DNA of 64,000 bases from Mesodorylaimus sp. YZB2_4. Taxonomy: Eukaryota > Nematoda > Enoplea > Dorylaimida > Dorylaimidae. The translations under genes were made by a program, and so were the position numbers. Below are positions 11,063 to 24,953 of the stretch, one piece after another. Numbering within the stretch: position 1 is the first letter of the stretch; every line of letters starts with the position of its first letter. Location of the stretch: the NCBI GenBank assembly GCA_030248295.1, contig JASANH010000606.1, positions 1-64,000 on the forward strand, in the 5' to 3' direction. The notes beneath the pieces are model-generated. The model was not told the DNA's origin, searched no databases, and saw only the letters and a list, made by a program, of their open reading frames with translations.

Positions 11063-12242
11063 ATGTCCGCCGCGCTCGTAGCTCGTGAACAAGGGCCTCA
11101 AGCGCCTTCCTCGTTGTCGACGTCGTCGAATGAGCGCAGGAACCGTCTGCGCTTGAAGACAACCGTGCACGGCCAACCTGCGTTGATCGTGGAAGCGCCC
11201 CGAACGGCCACCATCCGTCAAGTCAAAATGGCGTTGGAAGTCCGACGAGGAATCGATGCCAGCAGTCAGGCGTTGGCTGTGAGGCATGCAAACGCTGGCT
11301 ATGTCACACTCGACGACCTGCAATCACTGGGCGACTGTCAACTGAACGACGGTGATCGAGTTTTCGTACTACCGATCATGCGAACTGGACCCGATGCTGG
11401 CAAAGTAAGTCTGTTAGACGACCGGACTTTTGTTTGGACTGAAGTTGAGACAGCGTATATGTAGATTTAAATATTTCTAAATCATGTATTTTGGTCCTGA
11501 TTCCAAGGGCGAGTGCTCATGGAACAACTAGCACGTTTTCTTTTAGGAACGCCGAAAAAGCGCCTTGGCGCATCTGGTAGAAGAAACCAGCTCGGATCTC
11601 TTGAAGATATTCGACGCGCACCTGGAAGATTCGAAGCGCTCCGAGTCCGAAAGTTGTCTCGTTCTGGTTCAACAATCAGGCGAGACTGAAACGATCAAAG
11701 AAAATTCTTCTTTGCCATCGATATGCACCAAGTCGAATCAATCCTCGTCCAGTTCGAAACTATCGCCGGATGAAGAGGAGGCCGTTGCCAGTCACTCGTC
11801 GCTCAGTGAGGTGGGTTCGAAGATGCCCGCGGAAGAAACTGCCATGAACAAGACGATGAAAGAGAAAGTGATGGCTTTGAAAGAGAAGATGGAACAAAGT
11901 CGTCTGCGTCGTGCGTTTCTGCTATCGGGCGGCACGCACGTCATTCAACCGAGTCCCGTTTGCGACGAGTGCAAAGAAGAGGCACTGTCGAACAGCAATG
12001 GCGTCTGTCCAGGCTGCCGCGGTCGATTCTGCTCTCGTCACGTCATCCGAAACAATCACTTGTGTCAAATGGACGTGCGTTGCTCAGCGTGCAAGATCCT
12101 GGTGCTGATGGACGGCCAGTATCAATGCGATCAGTGCCAACAACCAATGTGTCGCAAGCACGTGGACCAGCCATGCAGCAATGGCCATCGCAAGTCGGAT
12201 GAGAAATCTGGAGAAAGCGACTACGAATGCCATCAGCAGTGA
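11063..12242 (+). CDS. Ubiquitin-like plus tandem AN1-type zinc finger protein
   Basis: Two exons, 11063-11404 and 11547-12242, join in phase 0 to 345 residues. Residues about 28-105 form a ubiquitin-like domain (LRLKTTVHGQ, TIRQVKMALEVRRG, QLNDGDRVFVLPI). A serine/glutamate-rich linker and a basic helix (MKEKVMALKEKMEQSRLRR) follow. The C-terminus has CDEC...CPGC...CSRH...HLC, an exact AN1 pattern (C-x2-C-x11-C-x2-C-x4-C-x2-H-x5-H-x-C), then a second, partly altered copy CSAC...CDQC...CRKH...C...H. The architecture recalls ZFAND4, which has an N-terminal ubiquitin-like domain and one AN1 finger; two fingers would be unusual. Likely role: ubiquitin/proteasome-linked adaptor (inference). The protein ends CHQQ. 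Confidence 0.88.
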
Positions 12243-12639
12243 TCCGGACGCTGTAGGGTGATGAGCCTGTGTTCTCCTCTAACCTAGTTTTCGCCACTCT
12301 TCGCAGTACTTGTGTCTTTCGATCATGTTGTTTCAGAATTTGTTTTCTATCAAAAAAATCTTGCGATTCTTGACCTCGCTCAACCTGAAGTGCCGCTGCC
12401 CTGAATCGAACAACGTCCTTACTCGTCCCCTGGTGATAATGCGCAGCGCCATGTACTTGCGTATCGTAAGGGCGCACGTCACAGGTCAAACACACCCGAT
12501 CTAGCACAGGCAATCATTTCTACACATACAACATATCGCTCATTTTTAGATGGACGACAAAACGGAAGCGAGAAGCTGTCCAACTATGAAAATCACGGTT
12601 TTTTCTTCCATGACAACATGCAAGCCTAAAAAAAGAATT

Positions 12640-15600
12640 TCATAGAAATGCTCGATAAGGAGAAAAGGCTGGCCTTACGATGTTGTGACTCAGGTTGGTG
12701 AAACTATTGGGCCTTGGTGGCACCGTGACGGAATGCCGCCTTTGATGAGGACTACTCGGGTGGCTTCTAGGAGCCGCGAGGAAGTTGTCACTGCCCAAGC
12801 AGTTGGCCACTCCCAAGCCACTTGCAACAGCACCCACTGCACTAAACTTTCGGCCGATTGCACTTGGCGGTGCCTTGTCCTCGAGACCACTATCGTCGCG
12901 ATATCGCTCCAATGACGGTTTCTGCGGACTCGACGGGCTCGTGATCATGACTTGAGGAAGGACACCGCCAGTAATGCTGTGTCTTTGCGGCCGCACAGAA
13001 ACCGCACTCGAAGTGGGAACCGTCAGGAAGCTATCGCTGCGTGGAACTGCAGCCGCATCTAACGGACGCTGTAGTTCGATGGGACCCAATTTCTGTTCGG
13101 AAATGTATTCGACCAGCATGCGACAAGTTTGAACTACATTGGTGAGCTGAAGCGAAAAGTTGGGTTAAAACATGAATGTGCCAACTGATTGTGAGACGGT
13201 TATTCCTGTGCAATATGCTAGATTGCAAAGGTCACAGAGAGTGGCCTGCAATCACAACTGCCAAAGCGATTCTTTGTTGAATTATCATTGAAATAAGTCA
13301 CTTAAACATAGCACTCGGCTACGGCTCTCGGAAATGATCAAGCCCGGGTGTTTTTAGTCCAAGACGAACGCTGGTAACAGGTAACATGTAACTTCTATGG
13401 CAAGGTCCGCCCAGAAATTTGCAAGGACTAAAAAGTCTGGCTATAATCTCTATTTAGTGTGTAAGATCTTGTCAAAGTCGACATTACTATGCCTTGTTTG
13501 ACTTTTAGTAAGGCTAGCAGTTTACCCTACTGTACATTGAGGCTGAAACAACAAAGTCTAGTTCCGATAAATTTGCGGTCAGACCATACCGCCAGCCTGA
13601 GTTTTATTGCCGTTGATTCCACACGGAATGTCAGCGGGTTGCCCATTCGGAACATGCCTACAGTTTTCATGCATGCTACTCAGGTATAGCTAGATGGCTC
13701 TAGCTCATAATTTGAATTTTCGGACACTAACCTGCTGCTGGTTCAATCCGTTAAACGAAATTAGCGGTGCAAAATTCGGCAGAACAATGCTAGCGATGTA
13801 ATCTGATGAAATGCCCAAACTCGCCGCCTCCAACAACATAGCCTCGTAGAACTCTGAAGCAACCAGTCCTTTACCAGAGCATACTATAGCAGGAATCCCC
13901 CTTGCGCTTACTGGCCAATGCATTGATCACCAGTGCATCTTCGAGTCGAGTCGTAGCCAAGAAGCCAAGCAACTCCGACATAGCCTTAGGCGTGGTCAGT
14001 AAAAGCATTTGAGCCAATGAGTCCAAAGTGTGCGCTTGAAGCTAAAACCGAGGAGACTACAGTGCACACAGCGAAGATACGAGCACAGCGACACGCCGTA
14101 TGTATCTTACGTGAGTGGGAGCATTGGAGAACATTTCTCTCAGAATCGGGTATAACATCGTTTCGACGTATTCGGGAGTCAAGAACGGTTTCAACTTTGG
14201 AAGACAAATAATGGCAGCGTCCTAAAAGAACGAGTACAGTAGTCGTTCAACGTACAGCGGAGTTGCTCGAGGCAGTCTTACTTGCGCTGCGACATTTCCA
14301 ATAGCTTTAATCGAGTTAAATACTAGTTGGACGGCGGCGGTCTGCACTTCGGGCACCCGTTTCATGACCATTTCAATGTTTTCCATCAGATTCGAGAGCA
14401 GCTGTAAAGGAGGTGGTTGCACTTCCTTATCTATTCAGACGCACGCTACCAAATAGACAATTAGGGGACAGGGAGAAGAATAATAAACGAGATGCACAAT
14501 TCCCTGGAATTCAGCACCCACCATCGCATGCTCCAACTTGGCACCCGTGATTAATCGCTTGAAGACTGGCCTCAAGTAGTGGACGTGGTCATCGGAACAA
14601 TGTTGTAACATGTATACAAGAGGTTTCACAATGGCACTGGCCAAATCGGGACTGTTTCGGAGCTCGCATTTTAGTCGTGGAAGAATTCTGGAGAACCAGA
14701 GTTTCTAAAAAGTAGCAGCTCTTAAACATGTGCCTCTTTTTCGCCCAGTAACCTCATTACCTCGGGTATCAGACATAGTGATTCTTTCAATTGTGAACAG
14801 TAGAACTGGACTTTCTGCACAGTATCTGCATATTGGACGTCTTCGAGCAGTCGAAGGCACAACATACCTTGATCATTGAAAAACTTGATCTGAAACAAAA
14901 AACTCGCTATGTGCGGTTAAAATCGATTTTTGATCTTCGAGGTAACGACATACCAATAAGAACAGCTGAGCGCTGGGGCGCTGTTTGACGTCGACTGAGA
15001 GCATTTTCAAGACGGCTTCTGTTAAATTGGGTCCCAAATCACCGCTTATAGTTGCTACTTTCTTTTCCAAATCCACTAGCTGTTTGTTATACACGTCCAA
15101 GTTCTGACAAGATTCGATTAACGGATGGTTATTTCCATTATAAATTGTGCAAATGGTCACCGCCAACGAGAAGATGTCCGCTGCCGGAGTGCACTCCTGA
15201 TCGACCAAACATTCAGGAGCAACGAAATTGAGATTGGGCTGAACCTTCGAGTCGCCTTTTCCAGGTTTCAGCGCCGTCCATCGAACGTTGGGGCCGCGCT
15301 GAAGAAGAGAAGACAATTGCACTGTACTGCACAAGTAAATACCTACATAGAGCACAGTAGCAGAGAGGGAAAGGTTTAGCGTGAGTAAGTGAGCGCGCTG
15401 ATCCTCGCCTCTATCCGAGGATTTTCATGCAACACGGTGCTGATAGCCCAAGAAGCGGTACCTCACGATAAGACCCTGCTCGTATCGAAGGCAAGAAAGT
15501 TCTGCTCAATATCGAAAAGTACCAGATCACTCACGTTCAACCCATTTTGAAGTTTCTCGGCAAAGAAGAAACCAGCCAGTTTCCATGATCCCCATTTAGT

Positions 15601-17146
15601 CACATAAATATTTTCTGGGCAGACAGCCATGTGAAGCCAGCCAGCGCCACTATGCAGAAATGCTAATGCTTCAGTGATTTGCAAGATTCCGCATTTGATT
15701 TCCATTTCTTCCAGACGAAAGGACTGAAAAGGCGATTCTGAATCAACGACTCGCGAATGCCGATGCTTTGGGCTTACCTCGCCGTCCGGGGTCTGCTCTC
15801 CACTGTGGTAAGCGGTCTCTAACAAGTGTGACAAGCTACTTAGGACGGGTTCGGTTGCAAATGCCAAGGACTCGCTGAAAATGACGGAGACTTGCTTGGA
15901 TAAACTTGCGTAGGCAAAGCAATCATCATGTCGAGGCCCCATTCAAGCCGGGTCTATCCACTCGTGCTCTGGCCCCTATACATACTGTAGCTCACCTGTT
16001 TTCCTTGAATGGTTCCAGAACTTTGAGAATCCTCGAATGCCGGATAGTTTGCAGCTGCATTGCATCGTAGCGCATTAGCTCGGTCAACGTTACTCTCCCC
16101 GGCCGTTGGCATTTCGATGGCACCTTGATCGAGCTAGATTTGTCAAAGAAAAATACGGACGCTTCCTAAAAAGGAGCAGTGCCATTTGTTATCATGTGAT
16201 GAACCAGTGTTTTTTTGAAGATCCGCTGAGGGTGGACCAGATAATTACGTTTTATAATCTTTACTGTCAACTGAATTTGTTCCGAGTCAAAGATAAGTTC
16301 GATTTTCATGAGGGGGGATTCGCTCGGACAGCCAGTGACGTATTAGGGCCTTCATTTACCACGACAATCAGCTCATTATTGCATAAAAGTCTGGCCAACA
16401 AGGCCTATATGAGCCATCTAGTTCGGACCATCCGCTCAAAGCATCTTGGGTGCATTCTCGAACCCGTTAGCTTCTACCAAGCAGACACTCACAAAGGACG
16501 GCATAAACAGACCCTCCCCCCCCCCCCCACCGAAAGCCAGCGAAGTCAGCGAAACGCCTCAGGCCTTTTCCTGTAAAGGCAAATACTGTACATGCACGAT
16601 ATCGATCCACCTCCAATAATATGGCAGGGCCAGACTGAAAAGTTATGAGCTCACCTCTTTCGTACTGACTTTGACGGCACTGAAGATCTTCCACATCATG
16701 CCCAGACCCCCGACACCAGTCTGTTCACCGATTTCGTAAAATTGGGCGATCGGGTTGGTTTTTGGCGAGGTGGTAGCCGTCATAGCGACGGAGGTCGTGG
16801 CACCTCCCTTGACTAGTCCTTTGGCTGACACCGAAGCACCTTCATTTGTGGCGCCGGCCTTCTTACGAGTTGAAGGCGAAGAGGCTGCTTTCGATCCGCT
16901 AAATAAAACCATGACTGCTTGACCAAATGCAGTCGACCATCGATCGAAGTGCGAGTCAGCGCCAGAGGAGGAAACGAATTTCAAATCTTCCTCTTCTGGT
17001 GTTGTCTTACGACGTCGCGAGTTCCTCGGCGATGACGGCGACGAGGCTGGCCGACACTCCGCCAGCGGTTTTTGGAGTGGGAAACCGATGACCGCCGAAC
17101 TCTTTCGACGGTTACTAGTTGTAGTTGCCAGCCCGAACAGCCTCAA
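12640..17146 (-). CDS. SCYL2: SCYL2-type SCY1-like pseudokinase
   Basis: Minus-strand gene of at least eleven exons. After a low-complexity N-terminus come FYEIGEQTG...MMWKIFSA and VFFFDKSSS (kinase N-lobe), LAFATEPVLSSLSHLLE, LAFLHSGAGWLHMAVCPEN (catalytic-loop position without HRD) and WGSWKLAGFFFAE where active kinases have DFG. These replacements mark a pseudokinase. VAPECLVDQECTPAADIFSL follows, then HEAT-like helical exons (RILPRLKCELRNSP, YLRPVFKRL, MKRVPEVQTAAVQLVFNSI) and a disordered Ser/Pro tail ending SPYRAFL at 12640. Exons 16165-15996, 15874-15778, 15723-15535, 15298-14954 and 14889-14761 join without phase conflict. SCYL2 binds clathrin and AP2 and acts in endosome/trans-Golgi sorting. 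The start is uncertain: the open frame reaches 17146 without a clear ATG, so a further 5' exon may exist. Confidence 0.88.
16516..16528 (+). repeat. Poly-C tract in SCYL2 intron
   Basis: A run of 13 C in the intron between the first two exons of the SCYL2-like gene; one of several C/G homopolymers of 10-18 bases in non-coding DNA of this window. Confidence 0.9.
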
Positions 17147-20100
17147 TGTCTATACAAAAAAAAGCCAACCTTCATTAAAGTTCTTCTCGTGCCTACCACC
17201 AGCAGCGGCCTGGGGTAGCATTTGTTTCAGAAGATCGGAGGAGGACTAGTTTAAGCAGGGGTGGACTGCGACGGGATGTTCTCGAGTCGAGACACATAGT
17301 TATTTCTAAATCACCACTACCCAGAACGGCTAACCCATTTACGTAACGCGTGTAGGCACTTTGGCTCATCCGCCCGGAGCCCATATTAATGCAGTTAGCT
17401 GATACGGGTATGGCGAGTTCCCGAGGGAATCGGCTTCCAATCTACAGCTTCTCCTTACTCGACTATGCTGCTCCAGAAAACAATTAAATCTGACGGCACA
17501 CGAGCCCACTGTCGAACCACTTCTACGAACCCGTTATCGAGTCTTCTTGGACTGCTTCTCCAAACCTATTACGCATTTTAAAACTGGTGCCTCGCCTCCT
17601 CTTTCGAGCTCAATTCGTCGCCACGGGCCTCGTTTGGCGTTCAATAAGCGTGAATACACATCGTAAGAACAGCAATTTTAGCCATCTTTGCAAGACGGCC
17701 GATCCCGGCAGCCACCCAGCTCCAAACTATTGCGTCAATGAGCAAGTTGTGTGTGAAATTTCCATCCTTCGTCCTGTTAAAAACATGACTTCATTGGCTC
17801 GTTGAGCCGAGTCCGAATCTTGTCGCGCGGACACAATGGAAAAAAGAAACAGGACCCCGAGGAAAGAAAAATGACTCGTCAACTATTCTTTCTTAGCCTC
17901 ATCACTTTGAACTATGTCCAAGCGTGTGTCATTAGGACGTCGTCGAGGCGGTTCATCCAGCGGTCCGACAGAGGCATAAATAGTTTAATGGGCGCCTAGC
18001 AAGGACCATGATCTGACGTTGCACACTTGAATCCCACTCGCCTATGCCTTCACCAACGGGGCGGATCCGCGCACACGCCCATTATTCCCGCACAGGCTCG
18101 ACGCTCTATCCAAAGTGGTCTCATCTATGCACAGGTTCGATAGGGAGCTCGAGGCGGTTCTCAAACCTGGCTCGTTTATCACTGCTTCTCCCCAGCAAAA
18201 TAATATCCATCTGGCTGCAGAGAGATTCTTAGCTTTGGTAATGCGTTCTCGGGAGACAAATCCGTGGAATCGTATTTCATCAAGTCCATATTCACAAAGG
18301 CGCCTCTTATGGCGCCCTTCTCCCCTTTCACCCGCCTTACACCTCCGCCCTAATAAGACCCTACGCACATACGACGTGAGTTAAACTCGTATCGAATTGC
18401 TATTTCCAGCAATCTTGTCTGACTGGATTCGTTGAGCGGAGCGAATTGCGGCCACGAGTAGTATTCCTTATCATCTAGCGCCTTCATCGCCCCGTCAGTT
18501 TAAGCGAAAACACGAGAGCGAAACCCCGAGTCAATGGGCGGCCACTGACTGAGCCGACAAACCAGCTATAGAAGTGCCCTCTAAACATTGAGATTTATAT
18601 ATTTAGGTAGAACTGGCTAAGAAATTAGCCTCGTCGCGGCTGCTAAGCAAGAAAAAGACGTGAAGGCCCCGTGCTCTGCAAGGTTCAGTCCAATTTGTCA
18701 TTTAATCAATTTACTCCACATATGGTATTTAGGTCGTCGGTTCTTCGCATAAACAATGCACGACGACCTTGTGTTCGATCACGGGTGCGCTCGTTCTCAC
18801 ATCGTAGAAACTTGTGACTCTAAAGCAACCGCCGGCCAGGAAATGGCGACCTAGAACTTTTAAGGCGAGCTAAAGCAAGGGCACACTTCCGACTAGTGGG
18901 AAAAAACAGTTTGGAGAGGGCGCTAATGGAATGAGCGCCGTAAAACCAAGGCAGCAGCAGGAAATTAGGAGAGCACTTTGCAAGCATGAGGGTTCGTGAG
19001 AAGAAATCTGACATCGTGGGTACTGTCACAAGACTTTTTAACATCTGTATCTGCCATGCAGGTGCTTTCCTGTTGACGCACAGTCTACCTGTTGCGCGCC
19101 CTTATTACTGTAGGCAGTTAGTATGCGCAGACGAGGTGCGCAAAACCGCGGCAGGCAAGGATGGCTGTGATATCAGTCTGCCCATACACTCTAGGCACTG
19201 ATGGACACTACGAGGAGCGCCGAGGGAGCAATAGTGACTCGCAAGCAATCAATTGCACCCAAGTGTCTTCGCACTGTACAGGGTAGCTGCAGTAGCTGCC
19301 ACGCAACTTCCCTTATCATCGTTCCGAGGCTGTCCCAAATCCACTCTGCCACGGAACTCAAAGCAGTCTCATCGTATCCATCTTGCTTATTCAACTTTGC
19401 AGCGGCAGTCTTGTCCGCTATTCAGATTTCAATCCCTCCACACCCCATTTTTTCCTCTCCAGGCCCAGTAGCGCCCGACGGCACAGCTGTCATTGGGAAA
19501 GTCTGACGAAGGACAGTATCGACGAAGCGAGCCGACGGCCAGACCAGACACAAACTTTAGTCAAACATAAAGGCTGGAGAAAAAAAGTGTAAAAACTATT
19601 TATCGTTTTAACGTTAGCATGCATTTCACGCTGTGCGCTCGGTGCTCAATTCCATCGCATTTTTATTGCGCACATCAGCGGGCTCATGCTCGCCGTTTTC
19701 GATGCCAATCGCATTTCCAAAGGGGCGATCAGAAAAAATCGTATTGAGCATAGTGTGCGTATGAAATATATTTTGCGCATGATGGCTCATTGCAGACGTT
19801 TTTCTCAATCTCGGTTGGTTTTGACTGGACAAGGCCAAAACGCTGTCAGCAACCAGCCCGAGGTAGGCAAACGACACAGCCAACGCCTCGTTCGCTCTTT
19901 TCGAGCGGAAGAAACTAGGAAAGATACATATCGTTTTTCACTATGATTGACGCGTTGATGCCAAGGCAGCTGCGGCGGCGAAGTGTTTTTTCCTTCGTCT
20001 TCAAAGTAAAAAGAAAACCAAAGCCAACACTAGACTCCACCTTTTCGAGCCTTTAGAGGCGCTTCAGTTGCCATTCGTGCATTTTTCGGAAGGTTGTTTT

Positions 20101-21454
20101 TCGTTGCTTTTGAAACACTCCAGTCACAAAACTTGTCTCACTTACGATTCCATATTTTCTCCAGCAGGTGAGTCTCGCCTTTTAGGAATTTGTTATTTCG
20201 TTCCGTTCCGTTTTCTAACATTCGCATCCCATCGATTTTGAAAATAGGTCTCACCCACGATGTCTCCAGGTTTTTTCGCGTCTGCTCATTGCTATTCGGT
20301 CGCGCATTTTGGCGCAGCTCATTCACGCTTCCTCCTAAATGCCTATCAAAAATGACAGACCGTTTTATCCTATGGCCTTGTGGCGCGATGATAAGAAGAT
20401 GCAAGTTGTGCCAGTACACAGCACAGACCATTTGCAGTCTGATTACCTGAGGCTGCTTCGACTGTTGCAACATGGGCTGGACTAGTCTTTCAAGGGTCTG
20501 CGAGGTCGCCATTTATTTGTACGGGTTGAGTGATAGTGTTACAAAGATTAGATGATAGTGGTCTAGGCCTAGCTACAGCATGTTTATCAAATCCCACTGA
20601 CTGATTGACTTTTATGTTTTTGCACAGCCCAAAATTGCAGCTGTTCACCATGAGGGCTGTTCGAAGCTGTGATGAAACCTGATATAAAGTTCGTAGCCAC
20701 CTTCGAGTCCTTGTCGATACCTGCCTTTCTTTGGCGCTCACTGGTTCTGACAAAAATCATTTGGCTGCGCATTAGCACGTGAACTGCCAAAATCGATCAT
20801 TGGTGTCGCGCCTGCTGGCAATGCGCATAGCTGTTTTGCTCATTCTCGTATTTTAGTGCGGGCAGAAATCTTAAAAAGGCCTGGTTACAGAAAACCGTCG
20901 AGAATGAGGACAATTTTGAAAAGGATGGTTCGAATGTAAAAGACAACTATGTATTACAGTTGCAGATAGTATTGCCACCTTGGAAATTATAGCGCACGGC
21001 TGTCAGCTCCGCAAGGAGTGCACTGTTGCAATGTATTTTTTCTGTTCGGCCGCACCGGTTTTTGATGATGAATGACCTCGTATATTTGCCATCGAAGGGA
21101 AGGTACCTAGCCAGCCCAGCACTACACATATTTATCATGTACATTTATGGGCCCCTGGACTAAACCAGTCTTTGCAAAATAGCCTCGCCGATACGTTTCA
21201 CTTTTAAAAAATGTATGCAGCTGAGTAAGCGTCATGCCGATGCTGATTGTTTTATTGAACATACCCGTTGCGTCGAGGTGGTCTTGGGTGCGGGATCACA
21301 GAAGGTGGCTTTTAGGCAGAGCACTGTGAGTGTTACAGTGCATTGATAAGACTGAGGATCGTGCCACCCATTTTGACCCTATTCGAAAGGGATTACTGTG
21401 GTCGCTCGCGCCATAGCTGATGGAGCGTCTGCTAATATCTGTTCTTGTTCACAG
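17147..21454. other. Long intergenic stretch without recognisable gene
   Basis: About 4.3 kb with only short open frames and no conserved motif on either strand. I saw no terminal repeats, tRNA-like boxes or protein fragments. It may hold 5' exons of SCYL2 and DMRT upstream control sequence, but nothing specific can be defended. Confidence 0.55.
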
Positions 21455-23646
21455 ATGGACCAGGAAGTAGCTCTGGATACCGATGAGAGCTTAGCGAACC
21501 GACGCGAGCGGTCGTACAAATGTCAACGTTGTTTGAACCATAATCGACTGGTATCTCGAAAAGGCCACCAGTGTCCTTATAAGGACTGCGTATGCTCGGG
21601 GTGTGATTTGAATAACTTGCGAAGTAAGCTCATGACAGTTCTGAGAGAACGAGGACTGAACCACTCCGAGGTATTCATGACCAAAAGTAAGCTTTTGACG
21701 TTTCTCAGAATGTCATGCCAAACAAATGTTTTTTTTAAAGAATCGGGTCGAAAGCAGCATTGCATGCTGTGTTCGTTTCACGGAGAACGAGTCGAATTGC
21801 GAGGGCATAAACGAAACTGCCCATGGGCCAAATGTGACTGCACTTTGGTAAGTTAATGGCTCAGCCTCATCCTTTACTCCTGCCTTTCTTGTGAATAAGT
21901 GAAAATGAAAGCTCCAGAAATCTGCTGGCGTGCGTCTGATGACAGCTATAAAACACCCTTTTCCTTCCCGGTACACTTACAGTATACCGCTTATCACCAT
22001 CATGTTGGAAGGGATCACGTGACATATGCTGTTTAGTGTACTATTGGTCGCCATTATCGTGACACCATGGCCAAGCAAACCAAACACCGACGATCGCAAC
22101 GAAGACCCGCATCTGCGGAGAAGATTCTAGAGAAGAGGGAAGAACCAGTGGAACGAGGTGTTATCGGATCGAGCAGACGTGTGATCATGAAACGGGACTG
22201 GCGTCGTCGTGTGCAGGCTAGCCGAGATCCCCCTCAACAGGTCGCAAGCGATAGCGAAGATAGTAATGTGGAGCCGCATTCAAAACTGGCCGACTCGAGT
22301 AAGCAATCAGTGACCAAAACGCTGCCGGCTCACTACGATGGGAACAACGAACATTCATCGATGCCTGTCAATCGGAAAGGACCAAGGAGCCCTGATTTGA
22401 AAGAGCCTAGCTTGCGCCAGCCTGCCCAACCTTCAATATGGCCAGGCTTTGTTCCAGGTAAGAACGTTAACTTTTCAAACCTGGGCTAGGGTCTCCCCCT
22501 CCCCCCCCCCTGAAGGACACGCAGTGCGCATTGGGTAATTGGACTCTAATCGTATGTCGTGTGATGTGTCATTTGGAGTCGCCGGTTTTTCAAGCGTAGC
22601 CTCGTCTTGACTTTAGATAAAAGGAGAAATGTGTCCTGCATACGACTCATTTTTATGTTTACGTCCTTGGCGTAAGGGGAACGCATTTTGAACCACTTGC
22701 AACAACATATGCGCTCGTCTGTCAAAAGAGTTTTTCATAATACTTTCATAAACACTCATATTATTCAAGAAAATTTCAACAGTTCAAAAACAAGGCCAAC
22801 AGTTTCAAATGCCATCTTACTGTACGGACTGAGCGTACGGTGTAGTCGAGTGGAAAAAGTTGGCGCATAGGAATAAGAGACAGGACGAGACAGAGCTAGT
22901 TTCACATACTTCGCAAAGGTCGATCGGAGTCAATTGGCTTGACGTGACAATGATTGATCTCGTTTTGCGAACACACAATGTGTGGAGTGGAGGACCGACT
23001 ACCTACGAGCACTTGATTTCCGCTTTGGCCTCTCCGCCTATGCTTTTTCCAGCGGCGGATGCCGATTGAGCATCCCAGATTTAGCAGAATTGCAGGAACG
23101 CGCATGACTGAGACAGTTATGTATGGCGCTGAAAGAGTGGTAGTTAAGCTGACGTGGCTGAATTCTATTACTGCCGATCATTGGCGTAACATGCAGCTTC
23201 TCCTTTCAGGCACTCCTTCCCAAATGTGTGGTCTCTACGGTGCTCCGCTTCATCATCCGGTCAACTTGCTCAACCCTAATTCCTTCCTGAGCCACCCGCC
23301 GCCCGCGCCATTCGTTCCAAATATGGCAAACGGGGTGGCCTCCCAGATAGCAGCTCAACAACGTCAAGCCACTGACCTAGCCCTTGCTTTCTTATTATCA
23401 CGCTACGGATCCGTCGCTCCAAACATACTTCCAGCCCCTAGCATTTTTTGCCACAATTGTCATCGCAGCGAGGCTAACCCGCCGTCAGTCAACGCGTGTC
23501 ATCAGGGTCACAATTATCCGAAAATGGATCACTACTTGAACGCATTACGCGAGTACGCTCATCTTTCTACTTCTGCTCATGCAACACTTCCCACAGTTTT
23601 GCATCCACCGGACGCTTGGGCACGGAATTCATTCTTGTTCAAATGA
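21455..23646 (+). CDS. DMRT/MAB-3-like transcription factor with two DM domains
   Basis: Exons 21455-21847, 22037-22457 and 23210-23646 join in frame to about 416 residues. The start ATG at 21455 (MDQEVALDTDE) lies directly after a TTCACAG, so an upstream non-coding exon is possible. First DM domain at residues about 22-60: CQRCLNHNRLVSRKGHQCPY then CVCSGC. Second at about 103-145: CMLCSFHGERVELRGHKRNC then CDCTLCTIGRHYRDTM, split by the first intron. Paired DM domains in one protein are characteristic of nematode MAB-3; most animal DMRTs have one. DM domains bind the DNA minor groove through intertwined zinc sites. The C-terminal half is Pro/His/Asn-rich and disordered. Family role: sex-specific differentiation (knowledge of family, not shown here). 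The model looks intact. Confidence 0.88.
22501..22510 (+). repeat. Poly-C tract in DMRT intron
   Basis: Ten C, preceded by a further CCCCCT, about 40 bases after the second donor site. Confidence 0.85.
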
Positions 23647-24953
23647 GCCTGAGTTTGGGATTAAGAAGATTGCATTCTGCTCACCGGAATCTTATGTCTA
23701 CGTTATAAGCGGGTGTTCTGTATGTCAAGTTTCAGTTTTTTCATCATGCTCAACCATTGAATGCGCTTCCTCTGAAAACTGATTGTGAAGGTGAGGAAAG
23801 ATGACGGACAGCACGGTCGCATTTTCACTTGATGCGCCTGTTATGTTGGTTTCCTGTGTGGCGTGCTTTGGCCAAAAGATGAGATAATAGCGACCATGTT
23901 CGTGGAAGTTGTCAGTTGTGCAAGGCCCCCCCCCCCCCCATTCCGTAGTCGAATACAGACGACACAGAACAAATTTATGTATGCTAGCACTCGTTATCGC
24001 TGGTGGCTATATGTTTAGCCCTGTCAGTCAGCTTCGGTATACTGTATTGTATAGGCTCTTCACAATCTGACACGACGCTATAGTTCATCACGAGAATACT
24101 GCATACACTGAGATGCACTAAAGTCGAGCATCGGAAAAGAATACTCAAAAATTTTAAACCTACAATCATGCCGTCATATTCGTTGATTAGACCATTTGAA
24201 GTGCGAACCACTGTAGCGATAATTGCGCAAGCCATTAGTCTTTGCATGTCTCCAGGCATGTCCTGGTGAGGACTCCTCTTCAACATGGGGTCTTTTCCGA
24301 AGTACAGTGTCCCAGAGAGGCCCATGTGAAGGGTATCTTCGACACAAATGCTGGCCTTAGGTCATCTGCTGGTCCAAAATTATTTGGCTCAGGGGCTACT
24401 TGCATGGGGGCGAGTTGTTGGAGGGGGACTTTTCCTCATGCCCTCTGCGCAGTCACTTTGCCTACTGTAGGTCTCAGAGACACTGCATGGCTTGCTTGGA
24501 GCTCTTACAACTCTGTACAGTAGACTTGTACAAGTGTGGAAGTGACAGTGTTTGTGAGCTCATGGGTCCAGTTTCTCCTCGCGTCATGAATTTTCCGCCT
24601 GCAATGAGAACGATAGAGCGACATGAGCAAGACAGACAAATACCGTACCGACACAGATTTATGCATTGGTCGAATCCTAAGATCGCTTGCGTCTGGGTTT
24701 GCTGACCCCACCGAGTCGTCCTTGGCCGATATTATATATCCCTTTATCTTTGTTGGCTCTTCAAAGTTATGCTAATAAGGATCCACATGCCTTTAGAGGG
24801 CTGTCATTGCAGAGCACTTTGTAACATAGCGGCTCTCTTGTGCTCTTCTCGAGGAGGCACAAGGTCGACGACATAAAGACATATTTCGCCGTCATATTTG
24901 AGTCTACGTGGTGTGCCATACAAAATTGTTTGAAGCAGAATAACTGGTTGACC
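23647..24953. other. Intergenic stretch with a C14 tract
   Basis: No gene recognised. A run of 14 C lies at 23926-23939. A minus-strand open frame near 24325-24000 contains MQRLMACAIIATVVRTSNG and DGMIVGLKF, which looks mildly protein-like, but no family, partner exon or start could be identified. TACTGTA/TACAGTA words occur at about 24036, 24466 and 24520. Confidence 0.5.

Noticed and set aside
16106-16576. 156-codon plus-strand open frame inside SCYL2
   Set aside because: Overlaps a clear minus-strand SCYL2 exon and runs into a poly-C intronic tract; no conserved motif.
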